A program made the translations under genes and the position numbers. Positions 29,592 to 36,907 of a DNA stretch of 37,582 bases are shown here, piece by piece (position 1 is the first letter of the stretch; the number at the start of each line of letters is the position of its first letter). Under the pieces are notes generated by a model that was not told the DNA's origin, did not search any database, and worked only from the letters and a program-made list of their open reading frames with translations. The DNA is from Rickettsiales bacterium (GTDB lineage Bacteria; Pseudomonadota; Alphaproteobacteria; Methylaequorales; Methylaequoraceae). The stretch covers positions 1-37,582 of the forward strand of contig NZFP01000022.1 of assembly GCA_002689325.1 (NCBI GenBank), given 5' to 3'.

Positions 29592-29607
29592 TGGCATAAA
29601 TTATGCA
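29592..29607 (+). promoter_or_regulatory. sigma-54 promoter (TGGCATAAATTATGCA) for flgP-flgT operon
   Basis: TGGCAT-N5-ATGCA with 12-nt spacing. Predicted +1 ~29618, 31 nt before the ATG at 29649, which has an AAGGA SD. Confidence 0.75.
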
Positions 29608-29648
29608 ATGATGTCCAATAAGTTATAAATTTAATTAAGGATAAAAAT

Positions 29649-30152
29649 ATGAAAAATTTAGTATTAGTAATTTTAATCTTATTCACACAATCATGTGCAA
29701 CTAATTTTATGGAAGCTTTAAACAAGCCTAAATTAAGTAAAAATGATTTAAGTGGTGACTATTCTGCACCGACAACGCAGTTGAATAAAACCAGAGAATT
29801 ATTGGACGGTGGATCAATTACTTTTCCAACCTTAACAGCAACAGGCTATGCTGTAGTTTCAACTCAACCTGGACAAAACATTGAACAAAGAAGACTAATG
29901 GCAATCAGGTCCGCAAGAATGTCAGCAATGAGAGAATTAGCTGAACAGATACACGGCCTTAAAGTAGACAGTAATACAACAGTTATTGATCTAATGGTTC
30001 AGAATGACACATTCAGGGGTATTGTTTCTGGAGTTATCAGAGGGGCAAGAACTATAAGGATTAACCCAACCGGATCAGATACATACGAAACTGTTTTAGA
30101 GATTGACCAAGACATGGTTGCTTATTTATTTCGACAAGCACAAACACTTTAA
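29649..30152 (+). CDS. flgP: FlgP-like (LPP20-type) outer-membrane lipoprotein
   Basis: Lipobox LFTQSCATNF; TATGYAVVSTQPGQNIEQRRLMAIRSARMSAMRELAEQIHGLKVDSNTTV. Confidence 0.78.
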   Translation: MKNLVLVILILFTQSCATNFMEALNKPKLSKNDLSGDYSAPTTQLNKTRELLDGGSITFPTLTATGYAVVSTQPGQNIEQRRLMAIRSARMSAMRELAEQIHGLKVDSNTTVIDLMVQNDTFRGIVSGVIRGARTIRINPTGSDTYETVLEIDQDMVAYLFRQAQTL

Positions 30153-30164
30153 TAGGATATAAGA

Positions 30165-31343
30165 TTGAGAAGAATTGCATATAATAAGATTGACGAATTA
30201 TTAAAAGAGCTAATACTCTTTTTTTCATCTCTACTATTTTTTTTATTTTTTACAACTTATTTAGTTGCTCAAGATTTTAAGCATATAGAGGTTGTTTCTG
30301 AAGGGCGTTCTGTAATCATTGAAGGTGATGAAGAAACAGCCAAAAAAAGAGCTTTAGATGATGCTTTGTATATGGCAAGCCTTCAAGCAGGTGCAAAAGT
30401 AGATGGTTACTCTTCAGTCAATACAAACACATCCTTAAATGAAAATATATTAATTCGACCTTCATCTTCTATAAAAGATTTTGTTATCATTGAAGAAAAA
30501 AAGGATTCTACTCATTTTACTGTTAAAATAAGAGCCTTTCTTGTTAGTGTCGATGAAACACTTAACTGTAATACTCGAGAGCAAATAAATTTAAGTTATT
30601 TGAGACCCTACTTCAGAGTCTCTAGTAGTCTTCCAGCTTACAGTCAAAAACTACCTTCAATTATTTCTTCAAATATATTTAAAAATTTAAAGGAATTTAA
30701 AAACTTAAAGCTCAGAGATTTAACTGGGTTTGAGTTTAACCCTCAAAAACTTCTCAATAAACCGTTAGAATTAGACTATATATCTTTGGTAGAAGGTGAT
30801 GGTGACAATATTAAAAGTGGTGAATTTGGTTTACATCCTACAATTGACATAAGTCGTGGAAAAGGAATGCTTACAAGGTTCTCTGATGAACTAACTGTTA
30901 ATTTAAATTTAAATATTTATGAAGGGCCAAGCTTAAAAATAATTGATTCATTAAACTACTCATTCTCAATCTTTTTAGGAAATGAAACTGGCTACTCTCA
31001 TATTGATGCTTTTTATAAAGTGCCATACGATAAAATAGTAAGTTTAATAACTAAGAGTTTGTCAAAAATTCAATTCAGAGTTATTGATCAGTTAAAGTGC
31101 CAGCCTCTAGAAGCAAAAGCAGAGCTAGTCAAAGGAGTTTTGACTGTACCAATTGGACTTAATCATGGACTTGAAATTGGAAATGTAGGTTACGTGTCAA
31201 ATAATAATATTAATCACTCTATGAATGATTGGGTTGCTGTTACCGTAAAGAAAACAAGCGGAAACTTTTCAATTCTTGATATACTGAACCCATCAAATAA
31301 AAAAGAAGATTTGAGTGGAAAAATTATAAGGTTTATAAATTAA
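30165..31343 (+). CDS. flgT: FlgT-like flagellar assembly (H-ring) protein
   Basis: Signal/TM, then HIEVVSEGRSVIIEGDEETAKKRALDDALYMASLQAGAKVDG (FlgT N-terminal pattern); adjacent to flgP. TTG start assumed. Confidence 0.68.
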   Translation: MRRIAYNKIDELLKELILFFSSLLFFLFFTTYLVAQDFKHIEVVSEGRSVIIEGDEETAKKRALDDALYMASLQAGAKVDGYSSVNTNTSLNENILIRPSSSIKDFVIIEEKKDSTHFTVKIRAFLVSVDETLNCNTREQINLSYLRPYFRVSSSLPAYSQKLPSIISSNIFKNLKEFKNLKLRDLTGFEFNPQKLLNKPLELDYISLVEGDGDNIKSGEFGLHPTIDISRGKGMLTRFSDELTVNLNLNIYEGPSLKIIDSLNYSFSIFLGNETGYSHIDAFYKVPYDKIVSLITKSLSKIQFRVIDQLKCQPLEAKAELVKGVLTVPIGLNHGLEIGNVGYVSNNNINHSMNDWVAVTVKKTSGNFSILDILNPSNKKEDLSGKIIRFIN

Positions 31344-31344
31344 A

Positions 31345-31779
31345 ATGAAAAATTTCTTTGTTATATTTTTAGTTATTGTTTTTAGTTTTGAAATTAAATC
31401 CAATGAACCTTTTGTTATACTGGAATACAATAATCAAAATTTAAACGAATCTGGTACCAAAAATATAAATAAAAACAATAAGTTCATTAAAGATCACAAT
31501 TATTCGGTTAACCACAAAGTAAAAGACGGTGAATCTCTTAGTGGAATTCTTCACAAATATTATGGTAATACAGGGTTAAATATGAAAATTATAGAAATAT
31601 CTATCATAGAAATTAATAAGCATGCATTTGTAAGAGAAAATCCTCATTTTTTGTATGCTGGCAAAATTTTAAAAATCCCTTCTGTAAGCGAAATAATGAA
31701 TCTAGTAAGAAACGCACCTGACAAAAAATCCAATTCAAAATCAAGTCAAAGAAACCATATTTATTTTTATGGAAATTAG
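31345..31779 (+). CDS. LysM-domain exported protein
   Basis: VNHKVKDGESLSGILHKYYGNTGLNMKIIEISIIEINKHAFVRENPHFLYAGKILKIPS. Confidence 0.7.
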   Translation: MKNFFVIFLVIVFSFEIKSNEPFVILEYNNQNLNESGTKNINKNNKFIKDHNYSVNHKVKDGESLSGILHKYYGNTGLNMKIIEISIIEINKHAFVRENPHFLYAGKILKIPSVSEIMNLVRNAPDKKSNSKSSQRNHIYFYGN

Positions 31780-31783
31780 TAAA

Positions 31784-32485
31784 ATGAAAATATTTTTTTT
31801 TTTTATTTTTTTAAGTTTTGTATTTGACACTAAAGCTTCAAACTCCATTAATGGCAAGGATATAGAAGATTTAGCTAATGCTTGGCTAAAAAAAAATAAT
31901 CAAACTAGTAATGTTAAAATACTAAACAGCTTGAAGTACCCCTTCTGCAAAAAGGATGATTTGCTAATTACAGATATTTCGGGTTCCTTCAATCTCATTA
32001 AAATCAAATGTTTGCATCCCAACGAATGGAGTTTGATAACAAGGAATAAGTCTAAAAATAGAAAATTATTCAACTTAAAACAAAAAAATAAAAAGCAATT
32101 TAATGTTCTAACTTTAAAAAGCTCAAAATCTGCTGGATCTACTATCAATGAAGATGATTTAGTTTCTGTAAAAAAATCAATTATCATTAAAGATAACTTA
32201 GTTGAAGAAAAAAGTAAGATAGTTGGAAAAAAACTTAAAAATTCAATTTCCTCTGGTAGAGTACTGTATCATTCAAACTTTGAAAAAGATTGGTTAATAG
32301 AGAAAAATAGTATTATAGTAATAGAAAATAAAGTTGGAGGTATTACTATTAAAGAGGAAGGAATTGCCCTGAATAATGCAGATTTTATGGGAAAAATTAA
32401 GGTTAAAAACATAAAAAGTGGTAAAATTATTAACGGATATGCAAAAAATGAAAAAAAAGTTGTATTAAAAACTAAACAAAATTAA
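31784..32485 (+). CDS. flgA: flagellar P-ring chaperone FlgA
   Basis: Signal peptide; SAF-like region KSAGSTINEDDLVSVKKSII...VGKKLKNSISSGRVL...IEKNSIIVIENKVGGITIKEEGIALNNADFMGKIKVKNIKSGKIINGYA. Track start is 31769. Confidence 0.83.
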   Translation: MKIFFFFIFLSFVFDTKASNSINGKDIEDLANAWLKKNNQTSNVKILNSLKYPFCKKDDLLITDISGSFNLIKIKCLHPNEWSLITRNKSKNRKLFNLKQKNKKQFNVLTLKSSKSAGSTINEDDLVSVKKSIIIKDNLVEEKSKIVGKKLKNSISSGRVLYHSNFEKDWLIEKNSIIVIENKVGGITIKEEGIALNNADFMGKIKVKNIKSGKIINGYAKNEKKVVLKTKQN

Positions 32486-32532
32486 AGCGGTGACGTTATA
32501 TATATATAATGATATTAATTTAGGGAAAAATA

Positions 32533-32847
32533 ATGGTTGATCATATTAAAAATAATCTAAGTAATCTTGGCAGTTCTGGAAGTAGTAAAGTGAGTTCTGA
32601 ATCCAAGAAATCTAGTAGTGCACAGATTAAAGGGATTAATCATTCTCAGGCTGAACAAAAATTTGATAGTAGCGAGGTCTCCAAGTTCGTAACCAAAGAG
32701 AAAATTAAAGATATGGCAAAAGAACCTCCAATAGATCAAGCTGCAACAACGCGAATAAAAAATGCTATAGCTAATGGTTCCTATCCTATTGATTTGGACA
32801 AAATAGCCGATGCCTTATTTGATGCATATAAAGAAATGAAAGAATAG
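32533..32847 (+). CDS. flgM: anti-sigma-28 factor FlgM
   Basis: C-terminal ATTRIKNAIANGSYPIDLDKIADALFDAYKEMKE, classic FlgM region. Confidence 0.87.
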   Translation: MVDHIKNNLSNLGSSGSSKVSSESKKSSSAQIKGINHSQAEQKFDSSEVSKFVTKEKIKDMAKEPPIDQAATTRIKNAIANGSYPIDLDKIADALFDAYKEMKE

Positions 32848-32870
32848 AACTTTTTTCTTCTTTATACCTA

Positions 32871-33146
32871 ATGCAGAATGACTTGGAAAATTTACTAAAA
32901 CTCTTAGAAAAAAGTTTTAATACCAATAATTTAAGTGAACTCCAATCTCTTGAAAAGGAAATAGTTGAGATTTCTTCTCACATAAAAAAAGCAATAAATT
33001 CTCCTGAAAATATTGATAATCAGTTTAATAAAAATGATCTGGAAACATTAGAGAACTTAATTAACAAAATATCTTCAAAACAAAAGGATCAAAAAAGTTT
33101 CATATCTGACTTTCAGAATTTTGTCAAAAATAGAAAAATTAATTAA
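32871..33146 (+). CDS. flgN: FlgN-like flagellar export chaperone
   Basis: 91 aa helical protein directly after flgM; assigned mainly by position. Confidence 0.45.
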   Translation: MQNDLENLLKLLEKSFNTNNLSELQSLEKEIVEISSHIKKAINSPENIDNQFNKNDLETLENLINKISSKQKDQKSFISDFQNFVKNRKIN

Positions 33147-33182
33147 TGTTGTAGTAATAAACTTATAAAATTATGATGAGTT

Positions 33183-33608
33183 ATGGACTTTTTTCAAAAT
33201 TTTATACAGTTAGATCCTATAAACAATACTGTAAAAATTCTATTATTTATTTTTTTATTATCGTTAATTATAATAGTGTGTGCTTTTTATTTTGATTTTT
33301 TGAAAAATAAAAAAAATGAAAAAAAGATTAGTATTTTAGAAAGAGCAATTAAAGATTTAATAGAAGAGTTTCGGACATTGGAATTGTCTTTGTCTGATCA
33401 AAAGAAGATTTTAAATGACTATAAATATATTTTGGAGAGATTGGATCAAGAAATTTCAAGATTGGCAGATTCATCTCAAGGAGACTCGAACATAACAAAT
33501 GCAATAAAAATGGCTAATGAGGGTAAATCTATTGAAGAAATTTCACAGATAACAGGTATGACTAAAGAAGAAATTGAACCTATAATGAAGTATCATGGAA
33601 GAACCTAA
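33183..33608 (+). CDS. single-TM protein with DUF2802-like C-terminal helix-turn-helix
   Basis: N-terminal TM, coiled coil, then ITNAIKMANEGKSIEEISQITGMTKEEIEPIMKYHG. Confidence 0.6.
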   Translation: MDFFQNFIQLDPINNTVKILLFIFLLSLIIIVCAFYFDFLKNKKNEKKISILERAIKDLIEEFRTLELSLSDQKKILNDYKYILERLDQEISRLADSSQGDSNITNAIKMANEGKSIEEISQITGMTKEEIEPIMKYHGRT

Positions 33609-33610
33609 GG

Positions 33611-33985
33611 TCACATCTTAAAAACATGCTTACTGCATTTAACGTTTTGTATATGGTTTCTAAAATTAACATTCAATTTTGATGATTTCTTTTCAATTTT
33701 AATTGATATAAATGGGTCTTCTCGCTCAATAACCATAAAATTTTCACTGTTCTCTTTTATTTCTAGCTTATAACCTTCATTATCAATCTCTACGTCTACT
33801 AAATCTCCTATCTCATAATTTTTAATAAACACACTTTTTAGTTTAAAATAATTTTTTGAGCATTCATAAGTTTCATATTTAAACCTTAAAAATAAATCCT
33901 CACACCCGATTAATAGTGGAAAAATACACGACAAGAAAATAAAATTAAAATAATTACAACTATTCTTTTTTCTTTGAAATTTCAT
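33611..33985 (-). CDS. small putative lipoprotein, unknown
   Basis: Lipobox-like ending FLSCIFPLLIGC-E; ~100 aa beta-rich mature part; overlaps the upstream repeat protein. Confidence 0.6.
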   Translation of the reverse strand: MKFQRKKNSCNYFNFIFLSCIFPLLIGCEDLFLRFKYETYECSKNYFKLKSVFIKNYEIGDLVDVEIDNEGYKLEIKENSENFMVIEREDPFISIKIEKKSSKLNVNFRNHIQNVKCSKHVFKM

Positions 33986-35297
33986 TATCTATGATTTCCT
34001 CCCCTATTGGTTTTTGATCCTCAGATGTTTGGTCATTTTTAATTTCACCTTTCTCAGATTCATCTGAACTTACAACTTCCTCTGATTTAAGCTCACTTTC
34101 TTTTTTTTTGTTTTCATCAGAACTATTTTCTTTGGTTTCAATATCAGAATCTTTTTCTCCTGAAACTTCATTATCTTTTATTTCTTCCTTAATTTCTTTT
34201 TGACCTTCTGATGTTTGATCATTTTTTATTTCATCTTTCTTAGATTCATCAGAGTTGGAAACCTTTTCTGATTTAGGGTCACTTTCATTTTTTTTGTTGT
34301 CACCTGAATCATTTTCCTTGGTTTTTATATCAGAATCTTTTTCTCCTGAATCTGGAGATTTATCGTCATTAACCTCCTCAACTCTTTCTTGATGTCGCTC
34401 TAATAAATCCTTAATTCCTTTTTCCTCTCCACTTTTATTTTCGTCTAATTTGTTTTCTTCCTTCTCTTCATCTTTACTTACTTTTTCAGGGTCAGTTGTT
34501 GTTTTATCTTCAGCAGAGGTTTTCTCTACATCGGCCTTAGATTGACTAATTTTTTCTTCATCTTCCTTTTTAACAACTAATTCTTCTTTATTTTTTTCTT
34601 GATCAATTTTTTCTTCTTTTTCTACCTTTACCTCTTCTTTTTCTGCCTTTTTCACTTCTTTTTCTGCCTTTACCTCTTCTTTCTCTGGCTTTACCTCTTC
34701 TTTCTCTGCCTTTACCTCTTCTTTCTCTGGCTTTACCTCTTCTTTCTCTGGCTTTACCTCTTCTTTCTCTGCCTTTACCTCTTCTTTCTCTACCTTTACC
34801 TCTTCTTTTTGACCTTTTTCTTCTTTTTCATTTTTTTCATCTTTTTCTTCAGATTTTTTTTCCACCACTATTTCCGCTTTTTTTGCTTCGATTAATTTTT
34901 TTCCATCTTCTTCTTTTACATCAAGAACAATACCTTTATCTATTTGTTTACCATTTACATCTCCGGATTCTAACATTACAACGCGAATCCACTTTTCATC
35001 TGTATCTTTTTCTTCTTTTTGATCTTGAACTGAATCTTCTTTTACTGGTTTAGAAATAACTTCTTTTTTAATTTCTACTTTTCTCTCATATAAAGACTCT
35101 ATTTTTGCTCTTATTATTTTTACTCTTGCAGCAAGTAAACCAAGCCTTGTAACCTCATCTGTTTGATCATTTAGTAATTTTTTTATTATTGAATTCACTT
35201 CATCTAATGGCTTATTGCCAATTTTACTAATTATTTTATCCCTTACCTTCACTACCTCAGGATCAAGCTCAGTATTCATTGAATATTTTTCATCCAT
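33960..35297 (-). CDS. low-complexity Lys/Glu repeat protein in flagellar locus
   Basis: Globular N-terminus (MDEKYSMNTELDPEVVKVRDKIISKIG...), internal WIRVVMLESGDVNGKQIDKGIVLDVKEEDGKKLIEAKKAEIVV, heptad K(A/P/V)EKEEV repeats and two 62-aa repeats. Start moved to MDEKYS (SD-like AAAGGA upstream); track start is 35321. Confidence 0.75.
   Translation of the reverse strand: MDEKYSMNTELDPEVVKVRDKIISKIGNKPLDEVNSIIKKLLNDQTDEVTRLGLLAARVKIIRAKIESLYERKVEIKKEVISKPVKEDSVQDQKEEKDTDEKWIRVVMLESGDVNGKQIDKGIVLDVKEEDGKKLIEAKKAEIVVEKKSEEKDEKNEKEEKGQKEEVKVEKEEVKAEKEEVKPEKEEVKPEKEEVKAEKEEVKPEKEEVKAEKEVKKAEKEEVKVEKEEKIDQEKNKEELVVKKEDEEKISQSKADVEKTSAEDKTTTDPEKVSKDEEKEENKLDENKSGEEKGIKDLLERHQERVEEVNDDKSPDSGEKDSDIKTKENDSGDNKKNESDPKSEKVSNSDESKKDEIKNDQTSEGQKEIKEEIKDNEVSGEKDSDIETKENSSDENKKKESELKSEEVVSSDESEKGEIKNDQTSEDQKPIGEEIIDNEISKKKE
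33985..34356. repeat. two tandem copies of a 186-bp (62-aa) coding repeat
   Basis: atatcagaatctttttctcctgaa occurs at 34141 and 34327, spacing 186. Protein copies SGEKDSDI(E/K)TKEN...EIKNDQTSE(D/G)QK. Confidence 0.85.
34613..34812. repeat. 21-bp coding tandem repeat, ~9 units (heptad K[A/P/V]EKEEV)
   Basis: Iterations of tttacctcttctttctctg(c/g)c on the plus strand. Confidence 0.9.
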
Positions 35298-35315
35298 TTT
35301 GACTATCCTTTCTTT

Positions 35316-35331
35316 TGGCATTTAATTTGCA
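35316..35331 (+). promoter_or_regulatory. sigma-54 promoter (TGGCATTTAATTTGCA) for flgBCDE
   Basis: TGGCA-N6-TTGCA with 12-nt spacing; predicted +1 ~35342, 23 nt before the flgB ATG. Confidence 0.82.
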
Positions 35332-35364
35332 AATTCCAAACCAAATATAGAAAAAAATAAAATT

Positions 35365-35754
35365 ATGACTAATAGTATTAAACAACAATTCGAAGTTTAC
35401 AGCAACGCATTAAGAATTAGAAACAATAGAAATGAAATTCTTGCTTCTAATATAGCTAATGCAGCAACACCTAATTTTAAAGCTAGAGATTTAGACTTTG
35501 AGGTAGAATTAGCAAATGCTTTAAGTGTTGGTCCTTTAAAAACTTCTAAAGATGGACACATTGCTCTTGCATCCAAGAATCTTCCTGGAAAAGTTCAATA
35601 CAGAAAACCTCTTCACCCTTCTATGGACGGAAATACAGTAGAATTATCAATTGAGCAAACTGAATTTGCTGAAAATACAATGAGATACCAAACAACACTA
35701 AATTTTATTAATTCTAAACTAACAGGTTTAATGAGTGCAATTAGAGGCGAATAA
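35365..35754 (+). CDS. flgB: flagellar basal-body rod protein FlgB
   Basis: NEILASNIANAATPNFKARDLDFEVEL...HPSMDGNTVELSIEQTEFAENTMRYQTTL. Confidence 0.94.
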   Translation: MTNSIKQQFEVYSNALRIRNNRNEILASNIANAATPNFKARDLDFEVELANALSVGPLKTSKDGHIALASKNLPGKVQYRKPLHPSMDGNTVELSIEQTEFAENTMRYQTTLNFINSKLTGLMSAIRGE

Positions 35755-36167
35755 TGGATATTAAAAATGTATATAAAATAGCTCAAAGAGCAATGGGTGC
35801 TCAGCTTGTAAGGCTTAATGCAATCGCAAGTAATTTAGCTAATGCTGACAATATTGCCCAGAACCCTGAAGATGCCTATAAACCAGTAAAACCAGTTTTT
35901 GAAACTAAATATTTCGATTTAATCAGAAAAAGAGGCATTTCCACTGTTGATGCTGTAACTGTTCAAAAGATGGATATTGAACCAATTAAAGTATATAAGC
36001 CTGGTCATCCTATGGCTGATAATGAAGGCTTTATATATAAAGCACCAGTTGATGTTGAAGAAGAATATGTGGATATGCTCGAAGCATCAAGACAATACCA
36101 AAATAACGTAGAAGTAATATCAACAATTAAAGCTTTAATGCTTAAAACTGCAAATATGGGAAAATAA
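35754..36167 (+). CDS. flgC: flagellar basal-body rod protein FlgC
   Basis: QLVRLNAIASNLANADN...YKPGHPMADNEGFIYKAPVDVEEEYVDMLEASRQYQNNVEVI. Confidence 0.94.
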   Translation: MDIKNVYKIAQRAMGAQLVRLNAIASNLANADNIAQNPEDAYKPVKPVFETKYFDLIRKRGISTVDAVTVQKMDIEPIKVYKPGHPMADNEGFIYKAPVDVEEEYVDMLEASRQYQNNVEVISTIKALMLKTANMGK

Positions 36168-36180
36168 TCTGAGGTAAATT

Positions 36181-36885
36181 ATGAATGACATTAACAAATC
36201 ATCAGAACAATCACTTAACGCAATACTTTCAAAACTTGGAGTAAAAACTCAAGAAGAGGTTCAAAAGCAAGGAAATAAAAATACTCTAGGACAAGAGGAC
36301 TTCCTTAAACTTATGACTGCTCAGCTTCAGAATCAGGATCCTTTTGCCCCTATGGATAATGGAGATTTTATTGCACAAATGGCGCAATTTTCTACTGTGA
36401 CAGGAATTACTGAAATAAACAATAATTTAACAAATTTGGGTTCAAAGCTTGAACCTAATAGAGTAGCAACAGCTGCACAATTTCTTGGACATTCTGTTCT
36501 AGTACCTGGTCAGGTTGCTAGCCCTGATGACAAGGGAGAAATTCATGGGGTTGTTGACTTGCCGGGATATTCTAATGATGTTGGTCTAACATTTACAAGC
36601 CCATCTGGAGAAATTGTTCATACTATGAATTTAGGTTCTAATGAAAAAGGTTTAGTTGGATTTAGTTGGGTAGATATACCTGAAGACATCAAAAAAGATA
36701 AAACACGCTTAACCATTCAAGCTTACGCTGGAAATGGAGAGGCAAGTGACGGTTTGACAACAGCCGTTTATAACAAAGTTATTGCTGCATCCGCACCAAA
36801 AAATACTGAGGATGTAATTTTAGAAACAAAAGATTATGGAGAAATCTCAGCTTCTGATGCAATAAAATTTAAATCAAATGATTAA
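36181..36885 (+). CDS. flgD: flagellar hook capping protein FlgD
   Basis: LGQEDFLKLMTAQLQNQDPFAPMDNGDFIAQMAQFSTVTGITEINNNL. Confidence 0.94.
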   Translation: MNDINKSSEQSLNAILSKLGVKTQEEVQKQGNKNTLGQEDFLKLMTAQLQNQDPFAPMDNGDFIAQMAQFSTVTGITEINNNLTNLGSKLEPNRVATAAQFLGHSVLVPGQVASPDDKGEIHGVVDLPGYSNDVGLTFTSPSGEIVHTMNLGSNEKGLVGFSWVDIPEDIKKDKTRLTIQAYAGNGEASDGLTTAVYNKVIAASAPKNTEDVILETKDYGEISASDAIKFKSND

Positions 36886-36907
36886 TTAACAATAGAGGAG
36901 AAAAAAT

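Noticed and set aside
34613-34812. Possible CRISPR array
   Set aside because: Contiguous 21-bp in-frame coding repeat with no spacers.
34599-34895. Plus-strand Phe/Leu-rich 98-aa ORF
   Set aside because: Antisense shadow of the Lys/Glu heptad repeat on the minus strand; low complexity with no credible start region.
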